Of a stretch of DNA of 6,576 nt, positions 1 to 6,430 are shown in pieces. The notes below the pieces were generated by a model that saw only the letters and a program-made list of their open reading frames with translations, was not told the origin of the DNA and made no database searches. Origin of the DNA: Spirochaetales bacterium (GTDB lineage: Bacteria; Spirochaetota; Spirochaetia; DSM-16054; Sediminispirochaetaceae); the NCBI GenBank assembly GCA_021767325.1, contig JAASTM010000137.1:1-6576 (forward strand). Direction: 5' to 3'. Position numbers and translations under genes: made by a program. Each line of letters opens with the position of its first letter. Position 1 is the first letter of the stretch.

Positions 1-92
1 AGGTTCGCAGCCGTCTCACTGTACGGCTCCAGCAGGAAGGGATAAAACCGAACCTGACCGTTATGGAGTGGGAGCCGCAGCATGCACAATGA
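1..92 (+). CDS. possible 3' end of an upstream gene, product unknown
   Basis: Reading codons from base 3, the frame stays open for 29 codons and stops with TGA at 90-92. The peptide ends in a hydrophilic stretch (GIKPNLTVMEWEPQHAQ) that I do not recognise. The stop overlaps the addB start at 82 by 11 nt, which is typical of a compact operon, and the addB Shine-Dalgarno would lie inside this gene. The other two + frames are less attractive: frame 1 has stops at 43-45 and 55-57, and frame 2 ends just inside addB. A 29-codon open stretch in GC-rich DNA can occur by chance, so this rests mainly on context. No function is assigned. Confidence 0.35.
   Translation, partial: VRSRLTVRLQQEGIKPNLTVMEWEPQHAQ
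70..74 (+). promoter_or_regulatory. ribosome binding site of addB
   Basis: GGGAG lies 7 nt before the ATG at 82, a good distance for a Shine-Dalgarno. A second GGAG at 65-68 is farther away. This supports the ATG at 82 as the start. The same frame upstream is closed by stops at 43-45 and 55-57, and no earlier ATG, GTG or TTG lies between 58 and 81 in frame. I see no clear promoter in the first 81 bases, which fits read-through from an upstream gene. Confidence 0.6.
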
Positions 93-2859
93 TATAATTC
101 TTGCTCACATCGATCATCCCGATCATCTGTTTGTCTTTCCCTCGGAGGTTGCCGGCGAGTTCTGTCAGCGGGAGGTGCTGCAGAGCTCATCCCGGCGGGC
201 TATTCGCCGCGACCGGTTCATGTCCTGGGACAGACTGAAGGAGCGGGAATTCTCGCCGGCGCATACCCGCAGCCCGGCTAACTCCGTCTACCGGCTGTTG
301 TTTGCCGCCGGGTTGTTGGACGAACACCGGCAGCGGGGTCCGCTGCTGCATTACCTGCTCGGGGATGTTGCCGGCCGGGAATCCAACGCCGGCGGGGACT
401 CTGCCGGGCAGCCCGGGGCGCCTACCGGCTTCCAGCGTCAGCTGGCCCTTGCTCTGCCGCAGCTGCAGCACACCCACGAAACTATTGAGCAGCGCCCCGG
501 GATGGTGCCGGCGGCCCTCGAGCAGGATATCCGCACGCTCTATCAGCGCTACCGCGAGTTTCTCGACGGTGCCGGTTTATTCGAGCCGGCCTATGTTCCG
601 CCGGAAGCCGCCCGGCCGCAGCACGTGTACCACATTTTTTATCCGGAACTGATCGAAGACTACCGTGAATATCAGCATCTGATAGACGGCGATGCACATT
701 TTATCAGCCATTTCACGGAGGCTTCCCTGCAGTCGGCAGTCTGTGTACGATTCGAGAATGCGCGGCAGGAGCTGGATTATCTGGTCTCGAAGCTGGATAC
801 ACTGCTCGAGGACGGGGTTCATCCGGCGGATATAGCCGTCACCCTGCCTGAGTTCGATGAGTGGATGCCGTATTTGTCCGAAGAGGCGGAAATCAGGGAT
901 ATCCCGATCGATTTCAGGTCGGGCCGTACGCTGGCCGAATACCCGGCCGGCCGTCTGTTCTCGCGTATAGCAGCCCTTTCGGCCAACGGCTTTGGGCTGG
1001 AGCACTTGAAACGGGTGGTCCTGGAGCCGGCTTATCCGCTGAAGGATAAAGCGAAGTGGCATGAACTGGTCCGCTTTGCAATTGATCACTACTATGTACG
1101 CTCCTGGAGTGGTGACGGGGCGGTCAGCGACGAACTTGACCGAAAGCTCAAGCTGAACGGGCGGCAGGGGCTGCGCTCTCTGTATCGTAATTTCCGCCAT
1201 CAGATCGCACAGCTCATCTCATCTCCCGATTTCGAGGAGCTGCAGAAACGGGTGCACAAGTTCATGCGGACCTTCTTTAACACCGGAGCCTGGGAACCGG
1301 AAACCGAAAAGGTGCTGCAGTACTGCCTGCTGGTGCTCGGCGAACTGCAGCGGGCGGCCGAGAGTGTGGGCGGGGTACAGGTGTCCGACCCCTACGGCCT
1401 CTGGCTCAGCCTGCTGAATGAACGCATTTACGTCTCGGCGGTCCGCAAGGAAGCGGTACCGGTGTATAAATACCGGGTTTCAGCGGGAATCACCCCGCAG
1501 TACCACTTTATCCCGGGGGCCGGACAGGCGCAGACCCGTGTACGGCATGAGGAGCTGACCTTTCTGCGTGAAGATTACCGTACGAAGCTGCTGGAGGGAG
1601 ATCCGGTGGATATGTCCGCAGCCTTCCTGTCGACATATGCGCAGTCCGGCGGAAGGGTCGAATTCAGCTGCAGCGACACCGGCTTTGCCTCCCCGCAGCT
1701 GCCGCCCGGAGAACTGCTCGCCGCCGAATCGGTTGTGGATGCTCCCTCGGCCGGCGATGGTCCCGCAGCGGACGACCTGTTCGTCCGGGAGGAGGCGTAC
1801 TGGAGCGGGGCGCAGGATTTTCCCGGGCGCCTGTATCCGGTTCAGCAGCGGGGCTACGATTGTATGCGGCAGACCGGCTTCACGGCCAAGGGCAGGGATT
1901 ACAGCACGCAGGCGGTTGATGATCCGCAGCTGCTGGCCCATCTGTTCGAGGTGGCCCGCGGCAAGCCGGGAGCCGAGGACGGGCGCTTCTGGTTCTCGCC
2001 CTCATCTTTCGACCAGTATGCCGGATGCCCGTTCATGTACTTTCTGAACCGCGGGCTGGGAATTGAGCCGCTCGATTTCGAGGTTATGTGGGATGACGCC
2101 CGTTTTGTGGGTAAGATGCTGCACCGCATCATGGCCGCTTTGCACGGGCAGGTACAGAGCCGGGACGGACGCTGGAAGCGGCTGAATCAGCTGCAGTACC
2201 GCAGCATAGCTCTCGATCTGTGCGAGGAGGAGTTCGAGCGGCAGAGCCGGTTCGGGAACGACTTCGTGTATCCGATGTGGAAGGAGCTGAAGGAGTGGAC
2301 CCGCAGGGCCCTGAAGGTTTATGTGGAGCAGGAGTCGACCCTGTACGGTGGGTATGAGCTTTTGAAAAGTGAAGATTCCCTGCAGGCAGTTATCGATGAG
2401 GAGTGCGGTATTCAGGGACGGGTGGACCGGGTTTCACAGAAGGACGGCCATGCGGTGATCGTAGACTACAAAAAGGGAACTACGCCCACCCGGGCCGCGG
2501 TATACCAGGAGGAGATGCTGCCGTCGACCTCGCAGCTGCCACTATATGCCTTTGCGGTGGAGAACGACGGGTATAAAGTGAGCAACGCTGCCTACTACAG
2601 TATACGGGACGGCAGCTATAAGCACATGCTCCTGGATTCCGAAGCTCCTATAGAGATTCCGGGCAAACCGGTCAAACCGATGGTCTCCCCGGAGGAGTTC
2701 GGCAGTTTGACCGAGAGAATTGTAACTGCGGTGAGGAGTGCGGCCGAACAACTCGGTCGCGGCAACTTCACCATTATCGACAGCTGTAACGGCTGTGATT
2801 TCAGAGCGGTGTGCCGGAGAAAATACGGGGTACGCCTGCCGGAGGTTCGCAATGCCTGA
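82..2859 (+). CDS. addB: AddB-like subunit of the AddAB helicase-nuclease (PD-(D/E)XK nuclease with Fe-S cluster)
   Basis: Second subunit of the AddAB double-strand-end resection complex, cytoplasmic, 925 aa. The C-terminal part is a RecB-type nuclease. 'SFDQYAGCPFMYF' (643-655) gives the first cluster cysteine, C649. 'GKMLHRIM' carries H681, 'GRVDR' carries D782, 'VDYKKG' carries D795 and K797, and 'QLPLY' gives Q818 and Y822. The end has CX2CX5C (C902, C905, C911), which together with C649 matches the four-cysteine 4Fe-4S staple of AddB nucleases. The N-terminus 'FVFPSEVAGEFCQREV' (17-32) followed by 'FMSWDRL' (46-52) resembles the strands after the P-loop in Bacillus AddB, but no Walker A motif precedes it. 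Residues 94-115 form a Gly/Ala-rich, probably flexible loop. The protein is shorter than Firmicutes AddB (about 1,160 aa). It is followed directly by addA with an 8-nt overlap. The nuclease is confidently assigned. The AddB name rests on the Fe-S pattern and on the addA neighbour. Confidence 0.9.
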   Translation: MHNDIILAHIDHPDHLFVFPSEVAGEFCQREVLQSSSRRAIRRDRFMSWDRLKEREFSPAHTRSPANSVYRLLFAAGLLDEHRQRGPLLHYLLGDVAGRESNAGGDSAGQPGAPTGFQRQLALALPQLQHTHETIEQRPGMVPAALEQDIRTLYQRYREFLDGAGLFEPAYVPPEAARPQHVYHIFYPELIEDYREYQHLIDGDAHFISHFTEASLQSAVCVRFENARQELDYLVSKLDTLLEDGVHPADIAVTLPEFDEWMPYLSEEAEIRDIPIDFRSGRTLAEYPAGRLFSRIAALSANGFGLEHLKRVVLEPAYPLKDKAKWHELVRFAIDHYYVRSWSGDGAVSDELDRKLKLNGRQGLRSLYRNFRHQIAQLISSPDFEELQKRVHKFMRTFFNTGAWEPETEKVLQYCLLVLGELQRAAESVGGVQVSDPYGLWLSLLNERIYVSAVRKEAVPVYKYRVSAGITPQYHFIPGAGQAQTRVRHEELTFLREDYRTKLLEGDPVDMSAAFLSTYAQSGGRVEFSCSDTGFASPQLPPGELLAAESVVDAPSAGDGPAADDLFVREEAYWSGAQDFPGRLYPVQQRGYDCMRQTGFTAKGRDYSTQAVDDPQLLAHLFEVARGKPGAEDGRFWFSPSSFDQYAGCPFMYFLNRGLGIEPLDFEVMWDDARFVGKMLHRIMAALHGQVQSRDGRWKRLNQLQYRSIALDLCEEEFERQSRFGNDFVYPMWKELKEWTRRALKVYVEQESTLYGGYELLKSEDSLQAVIDEECGIQGRVDRVSQKDGHAVIVDYKKGTTPTRAAVYQEEMLPSTSQLPLYAFAVENDGYKVSNAAYYSIRDGSYKHMLLDSEAPIEIPGKPVKPMVSPEEFGSLTERIVTAVRSAAEQLGRGNFTIIDSCNGCDFRAVCRRKYGVRLPEVRNA
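2841..2845 (+). promoter_or_regulatory. ribosome binding site of addA inside the addB 3' end
   Basis: GGAGG ends 6 nt before the ATG at 2852. This decides the addA start. A longer in-frame start at 2738 would add 38 residues unlike any helicase N-terminus, whereas the protein from 2852 opens directly on the Q motif. The site lies within the last codons of addB, so ribosomes finishing addB could re-initiate here. Confidence 0.8.
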
Positions 2860-5800
2860 GCTGGATGCCTATCAACAGAAAGCGGTGTATGCTGATACAA
2901 ACACGGTGGTGACCGCCGGGGCTGGCTCTGGAAAAACCACCGTCCTGGCCGAGCGCTTTGTGCACCTGGTGGCCAGCGGACGGGCGGCGGTGGACGGAAT
3001 TCTCACCCTCACCTTTACCCGCAAGGCCGCCGCCGAGATGTACGAACGGATTTACCGGCAGCTCATTCAGCGGGCAAGAAATGAGGATGACCCGCAGCGG
3101 AAGGGGCTTCTCGAACAGGCGGTCAGAGATTTCGATTCGGCCCACATCTCTACCCTCGACAGCTTCTGTGCCCAGATCGTCCGGGGAGGCAGTATCAGGT
3201 TCGGTGTTGCAGGTGATTTTCGCCAGGACGAACACAGCGCCGGGCTGATGGTCGAGGAGAGCGCCCTGTCTTTCTTTCTCAGTCACTCGGATCATCCGGC
3301 ACTGGCACGGATTGTGCAGGATTTCGGATCCCGGGCGGTGCTGGATCGCCTGCTGATACCCTTGGCCTCGCGGGAGTTTCATTTGGCGGTGGAACACGAT
3401 TTCGAGGCGATGCTGGAACGGCAGTTCGAGTATATGCAGCAGCAGGCCCGCAGCCTGGCGGAAAAGATGCAGGCGGTGCAGGACTGGTTTCTCACTGAGG
3501 AGCTGCCCGACAAAACCAGTGTGCAGAAGGTTGTGGCCGCTCTGCAACAGGTCTCCTCGCCGGCGGCGGCGGCCGAAGCACATGAGTGGCAGCGGTTGGC
3601 GGATATCTGTGAGACCAAAGTTTCCAAGTGGGGCGGTAAGACCACCGACCCGCTGCTGATAGAGGCCAAGGATAGGGTCGGCCAGTGGCAGGATGCCGTT
3701 AAGCAGTTGGGCCCGATTCTGATGCTCTTTCAAAACAGTGAGCTGTACCGCCGCTTGTACTCTCTGCTGAACGAGTATCAGCAGGAGATTCACGCCGCCA
3801 AACGCAGCAGCGGTGTTCTGACCTTCAGGGATGTCGTGGAGATGGCCGTTACGCTGCTGCAGGAAGATCTGCAGCTGCGCGGGCACTACAAGAGTTTATT
3901 CACTCATATCATGATCGATGAGTTTCAGGACAACAACGACCTCCAGCGGCGGCTGCTGTTTCTGCTGGCAGAACGGCCGGAGCTCGGCCGTAGCGACGGA
4001 CCGCCGCGGCCGGAGGAGCTGGAGTCGGGCAAGTTGTTTTTTGTGGGAGACGAAAAACAGTCAATCTACCGTTTCCGTGGTGCGGATGTGCGGGTGCTGA
4101 AGCAGCTGCAGACCCAGATGGACGCGGCCGGCGGCCAGTCGCTGCAGCTGCCGAACAACTACCGCAGCCACTCCGGCCTGATACGGTTCTTCAACAGCCT
4201 GTTCGCCGAAGTGATGCAGCCGGCCCACCAACCTGCCCACCAACCTGCCCACCAACCTGCCCACCAGCCTGCCCACCAGCCGGCGGCCGGATCCGCGGCC
4301 GCAGAGACGGCCGGCGAAAGGGTCGGTTTTGAGGCCGATTTTATTGCCCTCGCGGCTCCAATCGCCCACCGGGCATTCTCGCCGAAGGTGCGGCTGCTGT
4401 ACAAGCCCTACGATCAGGAGGATGAGGGGGATGAGGGGGATGAGGAGACCCTGCACTCGAAGGAGGCCGAGGCCTGGTATATCGTCAACTATTTGAAAGG
4501 GATGATCGAGCAGGGGCAGCTGAAGGTCCGGGATAAGATGAAGCCGTCCGTAGCCGGCGAGCCGGAGCCGACCCGCCCGGCCACCTATGATGATGTAGCT
4601 ATCCTGATGCGCAGCTCGGGGAACCAGATCAGCTTCGAGCGCTATATGCGGCATCTGCAGATACCCTACACAGTGCAGAGTACCCGCAGCCTCTTTCTGG
4701 AAGCACCGATTAACGACATATACCAGTTTCTGCAGCTGGTGTTGTATCCCTACGACAGGCTGGCCTATGCAGCCCTGCTGCGCTCACCGTTCATGAATCT
4801 GTCGGACGAGGTGGCGGCCCGAATCCTGCAGACCCCCGAACCCGCCCAGCCGCCCGAAACTGCCGAAACTGCCGAAAGCCCCGAGCAGGACGGCCGGGGT
4901 GCGGCGGTGCGGGCGTTCTGTTTGAACGGCGATGAGGCCCTGTTCGGCGGACCGCAGGAGGCCCGCAAATACAGGCGGGCGGCCGAGGCCTACCGGGTGC
5001 TGCAGGAGCTGGCCGCCACCGCACCCATCGAGGAGATGATCCGCTATCTGTGGTTCGAAGCCGGCTATCGCTATGTAGTGCTGCGCAACCCCGACTACCA
5101 CGCCTACCTGGAGTTCTACGACGCGCTGATAGAGCTGGCCCGCCGCAGCGACCGGCGGGGAGAGGGGCTGGCCGGTTTTCTGGATTTCATCCGTTCGAAT
5201 CTGGGGCAGTACGAAAAGCTGGAAGACTTGGAGATTATTCCGCGGCGCACCGGTGGTGTAAACCTGATGAGCATCCACAAGTCGAAGGGCCTGGAGTTTC
5301 CGGTGGTGATAGTGGCGGATATGGGCAACTCAGGAAATACCGGGGGTGACGGGAATCTGTACCTGTGGGATGAGGAGTTCGGTTTGGCGCTTTCCGGCGG
5401 AGAGCGGGGTTCCCGTATAAAAAGCTACTTCGCCGAAGCGGCCCGGGATGTGGAGGAACGGCAGGACTACGCCGAGCTGAAGCGGCTGCTGTACGTAGCC
5501 TGCACCCGCGCCGAAGATCATCTGATTTTATCCGGGTATCATCACTCTAAAAACCGCAATTTGGAAAAGAGTTCGGGCCGCAATGTGCTGCTCAACATCA
5601 CCCTGCAGGCCCTCGGGTGGGACGGGGCGGGGGCAGTCGAGGAACTGTCCCCGGACAGCGGCTGCAGCCTGGATTTTATCCCGGATGTAACCGAGGAGAT
5701 GATCGAGCAGACCCGCAGCGGCGGGGGAAGCCGCAGTATTCCGTCCGCTGCCCGCAGGTTCGATTCGGCCGAGAAGGTGCAGCGCAGTTATCGGCAGCGC

Positions 5801-6424
5801 GAGCTGACGGCCGTAGAAATCAACCGCCGGTATCTGGAAGCGCAGCCCGCGGCGCAGCCGGAGGGCGGGGAGGTGTTGCCGGCCATTGCGGTCGATCAGC
5901 TGCTGGCGGACCGGAGCGCCGCCGCTCCCTTCGGCGAGCTGGTACACCGGATGATAGAGTACAGGCTGACCGGAACGCCGGGACGGGTGGCCCTGCCGCC
6001 GCTGTTTACCACCCTCGAGCCGCGGCAGGCGGCGGAAATCGAAGCGGAAGCCGGCCAGATGGCAGCGGCCTTTCTCGACTCACCGCTCGGCAGGGAAGCC
6101 CTGGCGGCGGTTGGGGCGGGGGACGGGCGGCTCGAATCGGAGCTGCCGTTTCTGCTGCAGATCGGTTCTGCTGAGGGCGGGGGCATGCTGGTCCGGGGAC
6201 AGATCGATCTCCTGCTGCAGCGGGAAGCGGAAGTCCTGATTATCGATTTCAAAACCGACCGTATATGCAGACCCGCCGAATACGCGGCGCAGATGGCGGT
6301 GTACCGGCGGGCCGCCGGCGAACTGTATGGGCGCCCGGCCCGCAGCGTACTGGTGTATGTGCGGGGAGGTCGGGTAGAGGAGGTTTCTACGGAGGTGCAG
6401 CTGGAGGAGTTGGTCGAAGGCTGA
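2852..6424 (+). CDS. addA: AddA helicase-nuclease subunit (UvrD/SF1A motor plus PD-(D/E)XK nuclease)
   Basis: Motor subunit of AddAB: ATP-driven 3'-5' translocation and unwinding of broken ends, plus cleavage of one strand. 1190 aa, close to the family's usual 1,200 or so. Motifs in order: Q motif 'LDAYQQKAV' (4-12, Q8); Walker A 'AGAGSGKTT' (22-30, K28); Ia 'LTLTFTRKAAAEM' (51-63); 'STLDSFC' (100-106); Walker B 'IDEFQD' (355-360, D356 and E357); III 'VGDEKQSIYRFRGAD' (398-412); IV 'NNYRSH' (435-440); V 'MSIHKSKGLEFP' (806-817); VI 'YVACTRAEDH' (881-890, R886). The C-terminal nuclease shows 'GELVHRMIEY' (H1032), 'GQIDL' (D1119), 'IDFKTD' (D1132, K1134) and Q1147 with Y1151. All catalytic positions look intact. 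Three in-frame tandem repeats sit between motifs IV and V. The start at 2852 is set by GGAGG at 2841-2845. Coupled to addB; ends 2 nt from the stop of the convergent psuG. Confidence 0.95.
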   Translation: MPELDAYQQKAVYADTNTVVTAGAGSGKTTVLAERFVHLVASGRAAVDGILTLTFTRKAAAEMYERIYRQLIQRARNEDDPQRKGLLEQAVRDFDSAHISTLDSFCAQIVRGGSIRFGVAGDFRQDEHSAGLMVEESALSFFLSHSDHPALARIVQDFGSRAVLDRLLIPLASREFHLAVEHDFEAMLERQFEYMQQQARSLAEKMQAVQDWFLTEELPDKTSVQKVVAALQQVSSPAAAAEAHEWQRLADICETKVSKWGGKTTDPLLIEAKDRVGQWQDAVKQLGPILMLFQNSELYRRLYSLLNEYQQEIHAAKRSSGVLTFRDVVEMAVTLLQEDLQLRGHYKSLFTHIMIDEFQDNNDLQRRLLFLLAERPELGRSDGPPRPEELESGKLFFVGDEKQSIYRFRGADVRVLKQLQTQMDAAGGQSLQLPNNYRSHSGLIRFFNSLFAEVMQPAHQPAHQPAHQPAHQPAHQPAAGSAAAETAGERVGFEADFIALAAPIAHRAFSPKVRLLYKPYDQEDEGDEGDEETLHSKEAEAWYIVNYLKGMIEQGQLKVRDKMKPSVAGEPEPTRPATYDDVAILMRSSGNQISFERYMRHLQIPYTVQSTRSLFLEAPINDIYQFLQLVLYPYDRLAYAALLRSPFMNLSDEVAARILQTPEPAQPPETAETAESPEQDGRGAAVRAFCLNGDEALFGGPQEARKYRRAAEAYRVLQELAATAPIEEMIRYLWFEAGYRYVVLRNPDYHAYLEFYDALIELARRSDRRGEGLAGFLDFIRSNLGQYEKLEDLEIIPRRTGGVNLMSIHKSKGLEFPVVIVADMGNSGNTGGDGNLYLWDEEFGLALSGGERGSRIKSYFAEAARDVEERQDYAELKRLLYVACTRAEDHLILSGYHHSKNRNLEKSSGRNVLLNITLQALGWDGAGAVEELSPDSGCSLDFIPDVTEEMIEQTRSGGGSRSIPSAARRFDSAEKVQRSYRQRELTAVEINRRYLEAQPAAQPEGGEVLPAIAVDQLLADRSAAAPFGELVHRMIEYRLTGTPGRVALPPLFTTLEPRQAAEIEAEAGQMAAAFLDSPLGREALAAVGAGDGRLESELPFLLQIGSAEGGGMLVRGQIDLLLQREAEVLIIDFKTDRICRPAEYAAQMAVYRRAAGELYGRPARSVLVYVRGGRVEEVSTEVQLEELVEG
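4220..4279 (+). repeat. 12-bp tandem repeat, five copies, coding for (PAHQ)5 in AddA
   Basis: Unit CCTGCCCACCAA/G, five copies in exactly 60 bp, in frame with addA (residues 457-476). Copy 1 has CCG in place of CCT. Copies 2 and 3 are identical and end in CAA; copies 4 and 5 are identical and end in CAG. The repeat follows helicase motif IV and the 'FFNSLFAEVM' segment, and leads into an Ala-rich stretch (478-486), so it probably forms a disordered loop. Near-identity of units points to recent slippage. A 12-bp unit changes protein length by four residues without shifting the frame. Confidence 0.95.
4421..4447 (+). repeat. 9-bp tandem repeat, three copies, coding for an acidic DEG run in AddA
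   Basis: GATGAGGGG twice, then GATGAGGAG, in frame with addA (residues 524-532, DEG DEG DEE). It extends an acidic segment after 'YKPYDQE' and precedes 'SKEAEAWYIVNYL', the segment where AddA proteins resume a conserved helix. It is likely a surface loop. The unit is a multiple of three, so slippage would keep the frame. Confidence 0.85.
4854..4877 (+). repeat. short 9-bp tandem repeat (about 2.7 copies) coding for PETAETAES in AddA
   Basis: CCGAAACTG occurs twice in a row and a third partial copy, CCGAAA, follows. In addA this gives E-T-A, E-T-A, E-S (residues 669-676) inside a Pro/Glu-rich linker (661-682) between 'DEVAARILQ' and 'GAAVRAF'. Such a composition suggests a flexible tether. 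The repeat is short and could be chance amplification in a low-constraint loop. Confidence 0.7.
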
Positions 6425-6430
6425 GCTCAG
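6421..6430. other. 10-bp perfect palindrome holding both convergent stop codons
   Basis: CTGAGCTCAG equals its own reverse complement. Its left half carries the addA stop (TGA, 6422-6424), and its right half carries, on the other strand, the psuG stop (TGA read from 6429 to 6427). The two coding regions are therefore 2 nt apart. The palindrome has no loop, so it is a poor RNA hairpin; a role in termination is not supported. It may simply reflect each gene ending in TGA next to an AGCT core. Confidence 0.9.

Noticed and set aside
577..1200. Minus-strand open frame of 207 codons opposite addB
   Set aside because: Shadow of addB; it has no recognisable motif or sensible ribosome binding context.
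2738..2851. Upstream extension of addA by 38 codons to an ATG at 2738
   Set aside because: The extension overlaps the conserved Fe-S cysteine end of addB, has no helicase similarity, and the ATG at 2852 has GGAGG at the right distance and opens on the Q motif.
2801..3886. Long minus-strand open frame of 361 codons opposite the addB end and the addA start
   Set aside because: It lies opposite well-supported coding sequence with catalytic motifs, has no recognisable domain, and long antisense frames are common in GC-rich genes.
4220..4279. CRISPR-like direct repeats
   Set aside because: Units are 12 bp, directly adjacent, without spacers, and in frame inside addA.
4061..4654. Minus-strand frames across the 12-bp repeat with Trp-rich (GWWA) or RLVG repeats that could look like a membrane or repeat protein
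   Set aside because: These are the antisense translations of the PAHQ-coding repeat; the sense frame carries addA motifs III and IV on either side.
82..6424. Many AGCGG pentamers on the + strand, the Chi sequence of Bacillus AddAB
   Set aside because: A GC-rich pentamer is expected often, it fits common codons such as CAG-CGG, and Chi differs between species; nothing here ties it to this enzyme.
82..6424. An anti-phage or otherwise new system built on a helicase plus nuclease
   Set aside because: Both proteins fit AddB and AddA throughout, in the usual gene order, with a metabolic gene next door and no mobile element, integrase or defence genes in view.
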